DNA of 64,000 nucleotides, taken from positions 1,116,001-1,180,000 of the forward strand of contig NZ_CP019893.1 in NCBI RefSeq assembly GCF_002156705.1. The letters are read 5' to 3'. Numbering within the stretch: position 1 is the first letter of the stretch; the number at the start of each line of letters is the position of its first letter. Shown here piece after piece: positions 34,580 to 42,763 of this stretch. Both the position numbers and the translations under genes were made by a program. The notes beneath the pieces are model-generated. The model ran no database searches and was not told the DNA's origin. It was given only the letters and a program-made list of their open reading frames with translations. Source of the DNA: Natrarchaeobaculum aegyptiacum (GTDB taxonomy: Archaea; Halobacteriota; Halobacteria; Halobacteriales; Natrialbaceae).

Positions 34580-36793
34580 TCAGTCCGCCGCGACCTCGAG
34601 TTTCGCCTCTTCCTCGGCGCCGATGGCCTCGACGATGAGTTCGGCGATGTCGACGATCTCGATGTCGTCTTCGAAGCCGCCGGTCTTGCGGCCGTCTTCG
34701 TACATCGTCATGCACATCGGGCAGGCGACGACGAACTTCTCGACGCCCGCGCCGGCGTCGGTGTCCTCGAGTGCCTCGCGGATGCGCTCTTCGCTGGGTT
34801 TGGGTTCTTCTTCGAAGTCCATCCAGAGGCCGCCACCGCCGCCACCACAGCAGAAGGCGTTGGCGCGGTTGCGTGGCATCTCGTCGAGTTCACAGCCGGT
34901 CGCACGGATGAGGTCGCGCGGTGCCTCGTACTCGTCGTTGTACCGCCCGAGGTGACACGGGTCGTGGTAGGTGACGGTGTAGTCGAGTTCGTCGCCGTTC
35001 AGGTCGAGTTTGCCCTCGGAGACGAGTTCCTCGACAGCCTGCGTCCAGTGGTAGACCTCGACCTCGCCGTCTGCGTTCCACTGTTCGTCGTAGTCGAACG
35101 GCATCAGTTCGTCGTCGGCGTGTTCGTCGAAGTTGACCTCGGGGTACTCGTTTTTGAACGTGTTGTACGAGTGGGGGTCCGTACAGACGATCTTCTCGAA
35201 CTCACAGTCTTCCCAGGTCTCGACGTGGTGACCGGCGAGTTCGACGTAGAGCAGTTCTTCGCCGACGCGGCGGATGTCGTTGCCGTCGTACTTTTCGTCC
35301 TCGAAGAGGATGCCGAAGCTGACGTCGGCTTCCTTGAGGATGGTCGCCAGCGAGCGGGCGACCTGCTTGTTGCGCTCGTCGTAGCTCGGGAAGTCACCGA
35401 CGTACCAGAGGTACTCGACTTCTTCCTCGCGGGCGTCTGCGACGTCGAACTCGAGTTCCTCGCTCCAGTCGCCACGAGAGCGCGGGGAGTCGCCGAACGT
35501 GTTGCCGTTTTGCATCACGTTCTGGAAGACGTCTTGCATGCTCGGGGCGATGTCGCCCTGGTCGGTCATCTGGCGGTTGAGTCGGGTAAAGGACTGCAGG
35601 TGTTCGATGTCGACCGGGCAGGCGTCCATGCAGGCCATACAGGCCATGCACGATTCCATCGTCTCGGTCTCGATGACGCCGCCGTCGGCGATGATCTCCT
35701 TCTCGTCGCCGCCGTTCTCGAGATGTTCGCGGTACTTCTTCAGGTCGAGGATGACGTTTCGCGGGTCCAGTGGGCGGTTCGAGGCCTTCGCAGGGCAGAC
35801 ACCGGAACAGCGGCCACACTTGGTACAGGCGTCCTGGTCGAGCAGTTCGGACCAGGTAAAGTCGTCGATGGATTCGGCGTTGGTCGCGTCGAGGTCCGCC
35901 GGGACGTTCGGGAGTCGACGGCCGGCCTTCTCGTCGGCGACGACGACGTTTGCGAACGACGAGAGCATGTGGAACGGCTTGGCGTAGGGGATCCAGGCGA
36001 CGAAGAACAGCGCCAGCAGGGAGTGGCTCCACCAGAGCAGCCAGTGGAGGCTCTCGGCGTTGTAGCCGAAGGAGGCGATCGCGGCGTAGTCGGTCCCCTC
36101 GAGCGTCGCTTCGACGGCGGCACCGGTGGTCGGGACGTCGATCGCCTGCAGGAGCATGGCGATGGCGTAGCCGACGAAACTGACGACCTCGTGGTCGGGC
36201 ATGCCGGTCGCGTAGATGCGTGCGCCCTCGAGCAGGAAGCCGCCAACGCCGAGCAAGAACAGGGTCCAGATGAAGATGTCGTCCTCGCGGGAGGTGTGAC
36301 GGCCCCAGAGGCGGTGGTTACGGACCCAGTAGCGACGGTACATCGCCATGCCGATGCCGACGACGAACAGCAGGCCCATCGCGTCGACGATGAACTGGTA
36401 GGCGAGGTAGAAGTCGCCCTCCCAGAAGACGAAGCCGAAGATGAGCTCGGTGGTGTACTGCTCGAACCCGATGATGAGGGTGGCGATCAGCAGTGTGAGG
36501 AACCCCCAGAGGATGAACGAGTGCATCAGCCCGCCGTAGAGGTCCCTGTTGAAGTTCTTCTCGTTCGTGATGACGGTCCTTGCTGCGCTGGCGATTCGTC
36601 CGCCGAGGTCGTTGAGTCGGTCGAACGGATCGTCGTCGCCCTGCGCGTAGCGGCTGAACCGCTGGTAAACGCCGTAGACGAGCACGGCGAGGGCGATCAC
36701 GACGAGGAGATAAAACAGCGCGTACTCGGTGTTGCTGATCCCGAGGTAGGTCTCCCTCCCGACGTCCGACTGTGCGACGACGTTCATACTCAT
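34580..36793 (-). CDS. Membrane-anchored HdrD/GlcF-like iron-sulfur oxidoreductase
   Basis: A 737-residue fusion. The N-terminal about 280 residues hold several membrane helices of NarI/cytochrome b type. Two 4Fe-4S sites follow: CTKCGRCSGVCPAKA and CMACMACMDACP. Then come two CCG (heterodisulfide-reductase-like) domains, with YHDPCHLGRYN, FCCGGGGGGLWMD and ACPMCMTMYEDG. It probably passes electrons between a quinone pool and a dehydrogenase or disulfide substrate. The partner is not adjacent. Such proteins are widespread in haloarchaea but poorly defined. Confidence 0.85.
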   Translation of the reverse strand: MSMNVVAQSDVGRETYLGISNTEYALFYLLVVIALAVLVYGVYQRFSRYAQGDDDPFDRLNDLGGRIASAARTVITNEKNFNRDLYGGLMHSFILWGFLTLLIATLIIGFEQYTTELIFGFVFWEGDFYLAYQFIVDAMGLLFVVGIGMAMYRRYWVRNHRLWGRHTSREDDIFIWTLFLLGVGGFLLEGARIYATGMPDHEVVSFVGYAIAMLLQAIDVPTTGAAVEATLEGTDYAAIASFGYNAESLHWLLWWSHSLLALFFVAWIPYAKPFHMLSSFANVVVADEKAGRRLPNVPADLDATNAESIDDFTWSELLDQDACTKCGRCSGVCPAKASNRPLDPRNVILDLKKYREHLENGGDEKEIIADGGVIETETMESCMACMACMDACPVDIEHLQSFTRLNRQMTDQGDIAPSMQDVFQNVMQNGNTFGDSPRSRGDWSEELEFDVADAREEEVEYLWYVGDFPSYDERNKQVARSLATILKEADVSFGILFEDEKYDGNDIRRVGEELLYVELAGHHVETWEDCEFEKIVCTDPHSYNTFKNEYPEVNFDEHADDELMPFDYDEQWNADGEVEVYHWTQAVEELVSEGKLDLNGDELDYTVTYHDPCHLGRYNDEYEAPRDLIRATGCELDEMPRNRANAFCCGGGGGGLWMDFEEEPKPSEERIREALEDTDAGAGVEKFVVACPMCMTMYEDGRKTGGFEDDIEIVDIAELIVEAIGAEEEAKLEVAAD

Positions 36794-36935
36794 GGTCGGG
36801 GGGTGATGTGACTTAATTCTTGTTACAGCGGGTCAGAGTCGACCCCGACGCCGTCTTGCGGAAATTATCCCAGCGCAGATCGTTTATAATAGTTGTCCAT
36901 GGTCGATTCCCCACGCCAACGCAATCTGGCAACAG

Positions 36936-36944
36936 GCTTAAATA
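36936..36944 (+). promoter_or_regulatory. TATA box of the Cmi4-like gene
   Basis: GCTTAAATA lies 25-33 bases upstream of the ATG at 36969, the canonical distance for a leaderless haloarchaeal transcript. A separate GTTTATAATAG further upstream (36887-36897) might serve the opposite direction. Confidence 0.55.
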
Positions 36945-36968
36945 GACGCCCGTCGGGAGTGTCCACCC

Positions 36969-37565
36969 ATGAACGACAAAACCGAGGAACTCCGGGACAT
37001 CTTCACGAACGTCACCGACGGTGCAGAGACGGTCACCGAGTCTCAGGAAGACACCCGCGGGACGCTCTCGTCGGCCGATCGGAGCGACGCAGAGCGCCTC
37101 GAGAACGTCATCACGCAGATGCGCGAGCGGTACGACTTCGAGACGCCGCTGGGGACGGAAGATCTGGTCGCCGTCGCCAGGGGGTTCTACGACGACGAGG
37201 ACGACGCCACTATCGCCGATGGCCTCGAGGCGGACGTGGACGGGGAGACGGTCTTCGAAGCCCGGATGTCGTTGCACCTGTTCGACGAGGGCGACGCAGA
37301 CGAGGTCGACCTCGCGGCGATCCGCGACCGCGAGGAAGACGACGCGACGCTGGCCGACGAGTACGACGTCACCGGGGACCAGATCCGTCGATACCGCCGC
37401 GTCGCAGCCGCAGAAGACGAGTCCCGGGCGGCGAACGACCGCTACCGCGACGAGTTCGACAGCATCCTCGCCGACGCCGACATCGCCGGTCGTATGACAG
37501 GCGACGTCCACGAGGACGGCCTCGAGGACGCCACGGAGGGCATGGAGACGAACGTCGACTTCTAG
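36969..37565 (+). CDS. Conditioned medium-induced protein 4-like (Cmi4)
   Basis: A 198-residue very acidic soluble protein beginning MNDKTEELRDIFTNVTDGAE. The middle is helical and the C-terminal half contains a helix-turn-helix-like stretch (ATLADEYDVTGDQIRRYRRV). It matches the haloarchaeal family named after a Cmi4 protein induced by conditioned medium; the biochemical role is unknown. The HTH-like segment suggests DNA binding, but that is inference. It has a good TATA box and stands alone. Confidence 0.72.
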   Translation: MNDKTEELRDIFTNVTDGAETVTESQEDTRGTLSSADRSDAERLENVITQMRERYDFETPLGTEDLVAVARGFYDDEDDATIADGLEADVDGETVFEARMSLHLFDEGDADEVDLAAIRDREEDDATLADEYDVTGDQIRRYRRVAAAEDESRAANDRYRDEFDSILADADIAGRMTGDVHEDGLEDATEGMETNVDF

Positions 37566-37577
37566 TTCGAAGCGCTC

Positions 37578-37802
37578 TCACTCCGGCTGTGATCCGTTTC
37601 CAGCGACCAGATCGGCGGGGTCGAAGATATCCTCGATCGCACAGTCGAAGTACGCCGCGAGTTCGAACGCCAGCTCGAGCGACGGGTCGTAGCGGTCCCG
37701 TTCGATGGCGTTGATCGTCTGGCGGGTGACGCCGACGGCCGCGGCCAGGTCTCCCTGGCTCAGGTCGGCTTTCTCCCGGCGTTCGCGAAGGTCGTTTTCC
37801 AT
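37578..37802 (-). CDS. XRE-family helix-turn-helix regulator
   Basis: A 74-residue single-domain regulator: REKADLSQGDLAAAVGVTRQ forms the first helices and QTINAIERDRYDPSLELAFEL the recognition helix and beyond. The start is the ATG at 37800-37802. It lies four bases downstream of the DUF2178 membrane gene, and the pair share one promoter that carries two copies of an inverted repeat, the likely autoregulatory sites. Confidence 0.85.
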   Translation of the reverse strand: MENDLRERREKADLSQGDLAAAVGVTRQTINAIERDRYDPSLELAFELAAYFDCAIEDIFDPADLVAGNGSQPE

Positions 37803-37806
37803 GGCG

Positions 37807-38214
37807 TCAGGCTCGGAGTCGGACGTACGTGTAGGTACCGCCCCAGAGCAGCCAGACGGCCGACCAGGCCCAGAAGACCGCCAGCAGTTCGCTCGACCAG
37901 GTGAACTGGCCGAGGATCGAGCGGACGAATAGCGAGACGAACACGACGAAACCGCCGAAGCCGATCCCCGTCAGGACGAGCTCGCTCGCGCGTGCAGCCA
38001 GTTGTTCGTCGCGTTCGTCGTAGACCGGCCTCGAGGTGGCGCTGGGAATCGCCACGCCGAGGGCGAATCCAGCGACGTAGGCCACGACGCCGAGCAACGG
38101 CTGGCCGAGGGCGAGTCCGGCAACGAGAGCGACGATCCCGACGACGTAGCTCGCGTTGGACGCTCTCCGGTACGTTCGTGGGCTGAATCGGTCGGTTGCG
38201 GTGGGTTCGATCAT
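37807..38214 (-). CDS. DUF2178 family membrane protein
   Basis: A 135-residue protein with four hydrophobic segments. Between TM2 and TM3 lies a cytoplasmic PVYDERDEQLAARAS segment, the DERxxxxxxRAS signature typical of DUF2178. Such proteins are almost always encoded next to an XRE-type regulator, as here. Function is unknown; it may sense a membrane or envelope signal for the regulator. Start is the ATG at 38212-38214. Confidence 0.8.
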   Translation of the reverse strand: MIEPTATDRFSPRTYRRASNASYVVGIVALVAGLALGQPLLGVVAYVAGFALGVAIPSATSRPVYDERDEQLAARASELVLTGIGFGGFVVFVSLFVRSILGQFTWSSELLAVFWAWSAVWLLWGGTYTYVRLRA

Positions 38215-38236
38215 CGGTGACACCGGGTGCCTGTGT

Positions 38237-38269
38237 GTAAAGCACCCTTTACAGTAAAGTGTACTTTAC
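38237..38269. promoter_or_regulatory. Tandem operator for the XRE/DUF2178 pair
   Basis: Two copies of a 16-base inverted repeat, GTAAAG-N4-CTTTAC, lie one base apart: GTAAAGCACCCTTTAC at 38237-38252 and GTAAAGTGTACTTTAC at 38254-38269. They start 23 bases upstream of the DUF2178 ATG and cover the expected TATA position, so a dimeric XRE repressor could shut off its own operon by cooperative binding. No other gene in the following 227 bases is seen. Confidence 0.7.
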
Positions 38270-38496
38270 ACACTGTGATAAAGCCTCGCACTGGTCGGGT
38301 CGACAACCTGTTTGGCGTTCTCATCGCCGACGAATCCTCCTCGAGACACTCGAGCGTACGACCGTCACGGAGTCTCGGGACGCTGTACTCGAAGGTCGAC
38401 GCTCAGGTGCGAGTGGCTGGGTTCTCGGCCAAGTAGGTGCCAGCGACTTTCGCGGTCGAAACGGCCGGGTGGCCGGTAACTCCGTCCACTGCCCTC

Positions 38497-39861
38497 TCAG
38501 ACGTTTGCCTTTGCTGCAGCGAGTGTCTCGTACAGCTCGGTAGCGAGTTCGGCCGCGCGCTCGCCGTCCCGAGCTTCCGCTGAGATGCGGACGAGCGGTT
38601 CCGTCCCGGAGGGACGTGCGAGCACCCAGGCGTCACCGTAGTCCAGCCGGTAGCCGTCGCGGGTGTTGAGTTCGGCGTCTGCGGAGTGAGCGTGGTTGGC
38701 CGCGGCGTCGAGCATCGCGTCGCGTTCGGCGGTCGACTCGTACTCGAGGTTTCGCCGGACGTTGGCGTAGCCGTCGTAGGGGGCGACGATCTCGCTGACC
38801 GGCTGGTCGGCGACGAGTTCGAGGAAGCGCGCGGCGGTGTAGGCGCCGTCACGGGCGAGCCGGTACTCCGGGAAGAAGATTCCGCCGTTGCCCTCGCCGG
38901 CGATGGGGACGCTCCGGCCGTCGGCCTCGAGTTCGCGGATGCGGGTGATGATGTTGGTCGAGCCGATGGGCGTCAACTCGAGGTCGGCGTCGGCCTCGTC
39001 GGCGACGTCGACCAGCCGCTGGGAGACGTTGACCGCGGAGACGACGGTGTCGCCGGCCTCGAGCTGGGCCGCGGCGAGGGCCGCGAGGGTGGCGTCGCCC
39101 TGGACGACCTGACCGTGTTCGTCGACGAAGATCGCGCGGTCCGCGTCGCCGTCGTGGGCGATACCGACGTCGGCCTCGGTCGCGCTGACGAGCCGTTCCA
39201 GGTCGCCGAGAGTGTCGGGGACGGGTTCGGGGTCGCGGCCGGGGAAGCGCCCGTCTGGCTGGGCGTTGACGGTGACGACGCGACAGCCGAGGTCCCGGAA
39301 GAACTGGGGGCTCGTGAGCGATCCCGCGCCGTGGCCGGGATCGAGTGCGACCGTGAGGTCGGCGTCGGCGATGCGCTCGCGGTCTGTCGCCGCGAGGAGG
39401 CCGTCGACGTAGTCGCGGCCGACGGCCTCGACGGACCGAACCCGGCCCGTTTCGTCCCACGGCGCGTGATCGTAGTCTTCGGCGAGGAGGGTCTCCTCGA
39501 TCGCCGAGAGGTCGGTGACGGCCAGTTCGACGCCGTCGGGGCCGACGAGCTTGATTCCGTTGTACTGGGGCGGGTTGTGCGAAGCCGTCACGACGACGAC
39601 CGGGACGCCCTCGCGTTCGGCGTAGAACTGTGCCGCCGGCGTGGGGACGACCCCGAGCCGGTCGACGTTCGTGCCGGTACTCGCGAGCCCGCTCGCGACG
39701 GCGTCGGCCAGCATCCGACCGGTTCGGCGCGTGTCGCGGGCGATGCCGGCCCGGTCGACCCCCCAGACCGTCCCCGCAGCTTTCGCCACGCGCAGGACGA
39801 ACGCGGGCGTCAGTTCTTCGTTGGCGACGCCCCGCGTCCCGCTGGATCCGAACACTTCCAT
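38497..39861 (-). CDS. glmM: Phosphoglucosamine mutase
   Basis: A 454-residue alpha-D-phosphohexomutase. The phospho-serine loop is VVTASHNPPQYNG near residue 97, the metal loop is GIAHDGDADRA near 235, the sugar-binding loop is IAGEGNGGIFF near 320 and the phosphate-binding loop is RPSGTEPLVRI near 420. It interconverts glucosamine 6- and 1-phosphate (or the glucose/mannose equivalents) for cell-surface glycan synthesis. Archaeal members often have mixed specificity. Start is the ATG at 39859-39861, directly at the haloarchaeal N-terminus MEVFGSSGTRGV. Confidence 0.9.
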   Translation of the reverse strand: MEVFGSSGTRGVANEELTPAFVLRVAKAAGTVWGVDRAGIARDTRRTGRMLADAVASGLASTGTNVDRLGVVPTPAAQFYAEREGVPVVVVTASHNPPQYNGIKLVGPDGVELAVTDLSAIEETLLAEDYDHAPWDETGRVRSVEAVGRDYVDGLLAATDRERIADADLTVALDPGHGAGSLTSPQFFRDLGCRVVTVNAQPDGRFPGRDPEPVPDTLGDLERLVSATEADVGIAHDGDADRAIFVDEHGQVVQGDATLAALAAAQLEAGDTVVSAVNVSQRLVDVADEADADLELTPIGSTNIITRIRELEADGRSVPIAGEGNGGIFFPEYRLARDGAYTAARFLELVADQPVSEIVAPYDGYANVRRNLEYESTAERDAMLDAAANHAHSADAELNTRDGYRLDYGDAWVLARPSGTEPLVRISAEARDGERAAELATELYETLAAAKANV

Positions 39862-40036
39862 CGCGTACTAGTCCGTCGGGCCGCCTCAAAGGGATTCCGA
39901 ACCCGGACGAACCCACACGGAGTGTAGCGCGGTCGAGACGAGCCGAGACGGTTCGCGACGGACCGGGCACGGACTGGTCGCCACGACCAGTATTGCAGAC
40001 GGAACGCTTTCGGCCGTCGCGCTCGAGCCCTTCGGT

Positions 40037-41071
40037 ATGCACTCCATCGAGGAGAAACGGGTCTACGGCGACCGGTCGGGTGCGACCCACGCCTACGTCG
40101 CGAGCGGGACGGGTGTCGTTCGCGTCCGGATCGCCGGCGATGCCGTCGGCGAGTTCTCCCTCCCCGTTCGCTGTGCGGCCCGCGACCTCGCGACGAGTCC
40201 AGACGGCCACCTGCTCGCGGTCGCGACCGACGAGGACGTCCTGTGCTGTCGCCTCGAGGCCGATGGCCGGTCCGATGGCGGCTCGAGCGATCCTGCCCAC
40301 GACGAGTCACTCGAGGTCGTAGAGACGGGCTTCGGGCCCGCAGTCGCCGTCGGCGTCGACGACGAAGACCTCGTCGCGGCGGGACCCGACGGTCGACTCG
40401 CCCGGTCGTCGGGAGAGATGTGCGACTCGATCGAGGACGACGAAACGGACCGGCGAGGAGCGGGTGACCGGGATCGGGAACCGGACTGGCAGTCGCTTTC
40501 GACCGACCGAATCGACGACGTTCGCGCCATCGACGGCGACCTCGTCGGCACCGACGATGGCGTCTACCGCCTTCGTGACGACCGCCTCGAGCACGCCGGC
40601 CTGACCGACGTCCGGGACGTCTCCGCGGCTGGTATTCCGCTCGCTGCCGCCGTCGACGGTCTCTACAAACTCGGGAACGGCTGGATGGAAATTCTCGAGG
40701 ACGAGACGGTCGACCGCGTCGCAGCCGACGCGGCGGCCGAGTTCGGGCGACTCGAGCGCGCCCACGCCGTCGCTGGCGAGACGCTGTTCGAACTGGGGCC
40801 CGACGACGAGTGGCGATCGGTTTCGTTGCCCGACTCGCTCGAGTCGCCGGACGATCGTATCGTCGGCGTCGCCTACGGCGAATCGGTCTACGCTGCGACC
40901 GAAAACGGCCGGGTACTGGCCCGACGCGACGGCGGCGGTGCAGCCGACGTAACCGACGTCGACGACGCGAACGCCACGACCGAAACGGCCGACCCAGACC
41001 AGTGGCGCGTCCACACGATCGGCGTCCAGAACGTGACCTCGATCGAGTGCGGACCCGACCGGACGCCGTAG
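40037..41071 (+). CDS. HVO_0234-type beta-propeller protein
   Basis: A 344-residue soluble protein starting MHSIEEKRVYGDRSGATHAY. Several short repeats of the form LVGTDDGVYRLRDDRLEHAG and VYAATENGRVLARRDG suggest propeller blades. It matches the haloarchaeal HVO_0234 family of beta-propeller-like proteins, whose role is unknown. It sits between glmM and prs, a context that recurs in haloarchaea as far as I recall. No signal peptide. Confidence 0.68.
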   Translation: MHSIEEKRVYGDRSGATHAYVASGTGVVRVRIAGDAVGEFSLPVRCAARDLATSPDGHLLAVATDEDVLCCRLEADGRSDGGSSDPAHDESLEVVETGFGPAVAVGVDDEDLVAAGPDGRLARSSGEMCDSIEDDETDRRGAGDRDREPDWQSLSTDRIDDVRAIDGDLVGTDDGVYRLRDDRLEHAGLTDVRDVSAAGIPLAAAVDGLYKLGNGWMEILEDETVDRVAADAAAEFGRLERAHAVAGETLFELGPDDEWRSVSLPDSLESPDDRIVGVAYGESVYAATENGRVLARRDGGGAADVTDVDDANATTETADPDQWRVHTIGVQNVTSIECGPDRTP

Positions 41072-41167
41072 TTCGACGGTCGCTCGCGGCTGTCCTCGCC
41101 CGTTCGAAACCGACCTGCAGCCACGGAGAACGAAAACGGGTTTACCCCGGGGACTGTCCCCTCGAGT

Positions 41168-42025
41168 ATGATCGTCAGCGGATCCGCCTCACAGTCGCTC
41201 GCGGCCGAACTCGCCCGCGAACTCGAGGAGCCACTCGCAGCCGTCGACTACGACCGGTTTCCAGACGGCGAACTGCTCGCGTCGATTCCCGATCCCGATC
41301 TCGAGGGGGCCGAGCGAGCGATCGTCGTCGCCTCGACCGTCTCGAGCGACGCTCACGTCGAACTGCTCCAGTTGCAGGACGCCCTTCGCGAGGCCGAGGT
41401 CGACGAGGTCGTCACGGTCCTGCCGTACATGGGCTACGCTCGTCAGGATCGAATCTTCGAGGCCGGCCAGCCGATCTCCTCGCGCGCGGTCGCCCGGGCC
41501 ATCTCGAGTGGCACCGACCGCGTGCTGACGGTCACCCCTCACGAGGCGGCCGTCTGTGACTTCTTCGAGCCGAGTGCGACGGCGGTCGACGCGGCGGGTC
41601 GGCTGGCCGAGCCGCTCCCCGAGGACCTCACCGACCCCGTCTTCCTCTCGCCGGACGCGGGTGCGATCGACCTCGCAGAGACCGTCCGCGACGCCTACGG
41701 CGACGGCGAGACCGACTACTTCGAGAAGGTTCGCCACTCGGGGACCGACGTCGAGATTACCCCGAGCGACGTCGACGTCGAGGGCCGGGACGTCGTCGTC
41801 ACCGACGACATCATCGCCACCGGCTCGACCATGAGCGAGGCCGTCGCCGTCCTCGGCGACCGCGGCGTCGGCGACGTCTACGTCACCTGCGTCCACGCCC
41901 TGCTCGTTCGCAACGCCTACGCGAAACTCGCTCGAGCCGGCGTCGAGGCGATCTACGGGACGGACACGCTCGAGGGGCCGACCAGCGCGGTCTCAGTCGC
42001 TCCGATCGTCGCTGAACACCTCTGA
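41168..42025 (+). CDS. prs: Ribose-phosphate pyrophosphokinase
   Basis: A 285-residue PRPP synthase. It contains LPYMGYARQDRIFEAGQPIS near residue 88 (ATP-binding flexible loop) and the PRPP signature VVVTDDIIATGSTMSEAV near 211. It makes phosphoribosyl pyrophosphate for purine, pyrimidine, His and NAD synthesis. The short length is typical of archaeal class enzymes. The catalytic KVRHSGTDVEI segment near 192 supports activity. Start is the ATG at 41168, shortly after a TTTACC box. Confidence 0.93.
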   Translation: MIVSGSASQSLAAELARELEEPLAAVDYDRFPDGELLASIPDPDLEGAERAIVVASTVSSDAHVELLQLQDALREAEVDEVVTVLPYMGYARQDRIFEAGQPISSRAVARAISSGTDRVLTVTPHEAAVCDFFEPSATAVDAAGRLAEPLPEDLTDPVFLSPDAGAIDLAETVRDAYGDGETDYFEKVRHSGTDVEITPSDVDVEGRDVVVTDDIIATGSTMSEAVAVLGDRGVGDVYVTCVHALLVRNAYAKLARAGVEAIYGTDTLEGPTSAVSVAPIVAEHL

Positions 42026-42181
42026 TCTGTTCTCGTCTCTGCGTTTCGACGCGGTTCCCGCTCACCCTCGAGCGACGAGCCCTCCTAAACGATTAAGTGG
42101 TCGCCGGTCGCGTCTGTTCCTAGACTGGTCGACTGAGCAACGAGTCACGAGAACTGATCCGTCGACACACCACACACTCCA

Positions 42182-42721
42182 ATGCACGGCATCGTCCACA
42201 AGACGCTCGAGGCGTACGTCGTCGATCGAACAGACGAGGAGACGTGGGACCAGCTCCTCGAACGCGCGGGCGTCGAGGCCGCGCTCTTCTTGCCGGTCAG
42301 TTACTACGACGACGCCGACCTCGAGGCGATCCTCGAGGCCGTCACCGACGCCGCAGTCCAGGACCGACGCCAGATCGAACGCGGCTTCGGGCGGCGACTC
42401 GCCCCGGAACTGCTGTCGACCTTCGGTGCACACGTTAGCGACGACTGGGACCTCCTCGCGTTGCTCGCCTCGCTCGAGTCGGTCGCCGAGAGCGTCGACG
42501 CATCGTCTACCGAGGCGACGCTGCCGGACGTCTCGGGCCGACGCGACGGGCAGGCGACCGTCGTCAGCTATCGGTCGCGACGCGATACCCAGTACTGCGG
42601 TCTCGCCCACGGCATCCTCGAGGGACTGGTCGACGCCGCCGACGAGTCGGCCACCGTCTCGAAACACGACTGTGTCGAGACGGGCGACGAGGCCTGTACG
42701 TTCCGCGTCGCACTCGAGTGA
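42182..42721 (+). CDS. H-NOX (heme NO-binding)-like domain protein lacking the usual heme His
   Basis: A 179-residue H-NOX/HNOB-like fold starting MHGIVHKTLEAYVVDRTDEE. The porphyrin-propionate motif YxSxR is present as Y130-R-S132-R-R134. However, where H-NOX proteins carry the proximal heme His (in a segment like LDEVHLQL) this protein has LESVAESV, with Ala102 at that place. It may thus be a heme-free scaffold or bind another ligand; the same fold lies in V4R-like sensors. Cys residues (C139, C164, C172) in the last third might bind metal. No kinase or cyclase partner is adjacent. Confidence 0.72.
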   Translation: MHGIVHKTLEAYVVDRTDEETWDQLLERAGVEAALFLPVSYYDDADLEAILEAVTDAAVQDRRQIERGFGRRLAPELLSTFGAHVSDDWDLLALLASLESVAESVDASSTEATLPDVSGRRDGQATVVSYRSRRDTQYCGLAHGILEGLVDAADESATVSKHDCVETGDEACTFRVALE

Positions 42722-42763
42722 TCGGCCGGACCCGACGTCGGGTCCGCGCCGAACGAGACCGTC

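Noticed and set aside
34952-36811. A 619-codon plus-strand frame opposite the iron-sulfur protein
   Set aside because: Antisense shadow of a gene with clear cysteine motifs; composition (Val/Glu/Asp-rich without structure) is typical of reverse-strand artefacts.
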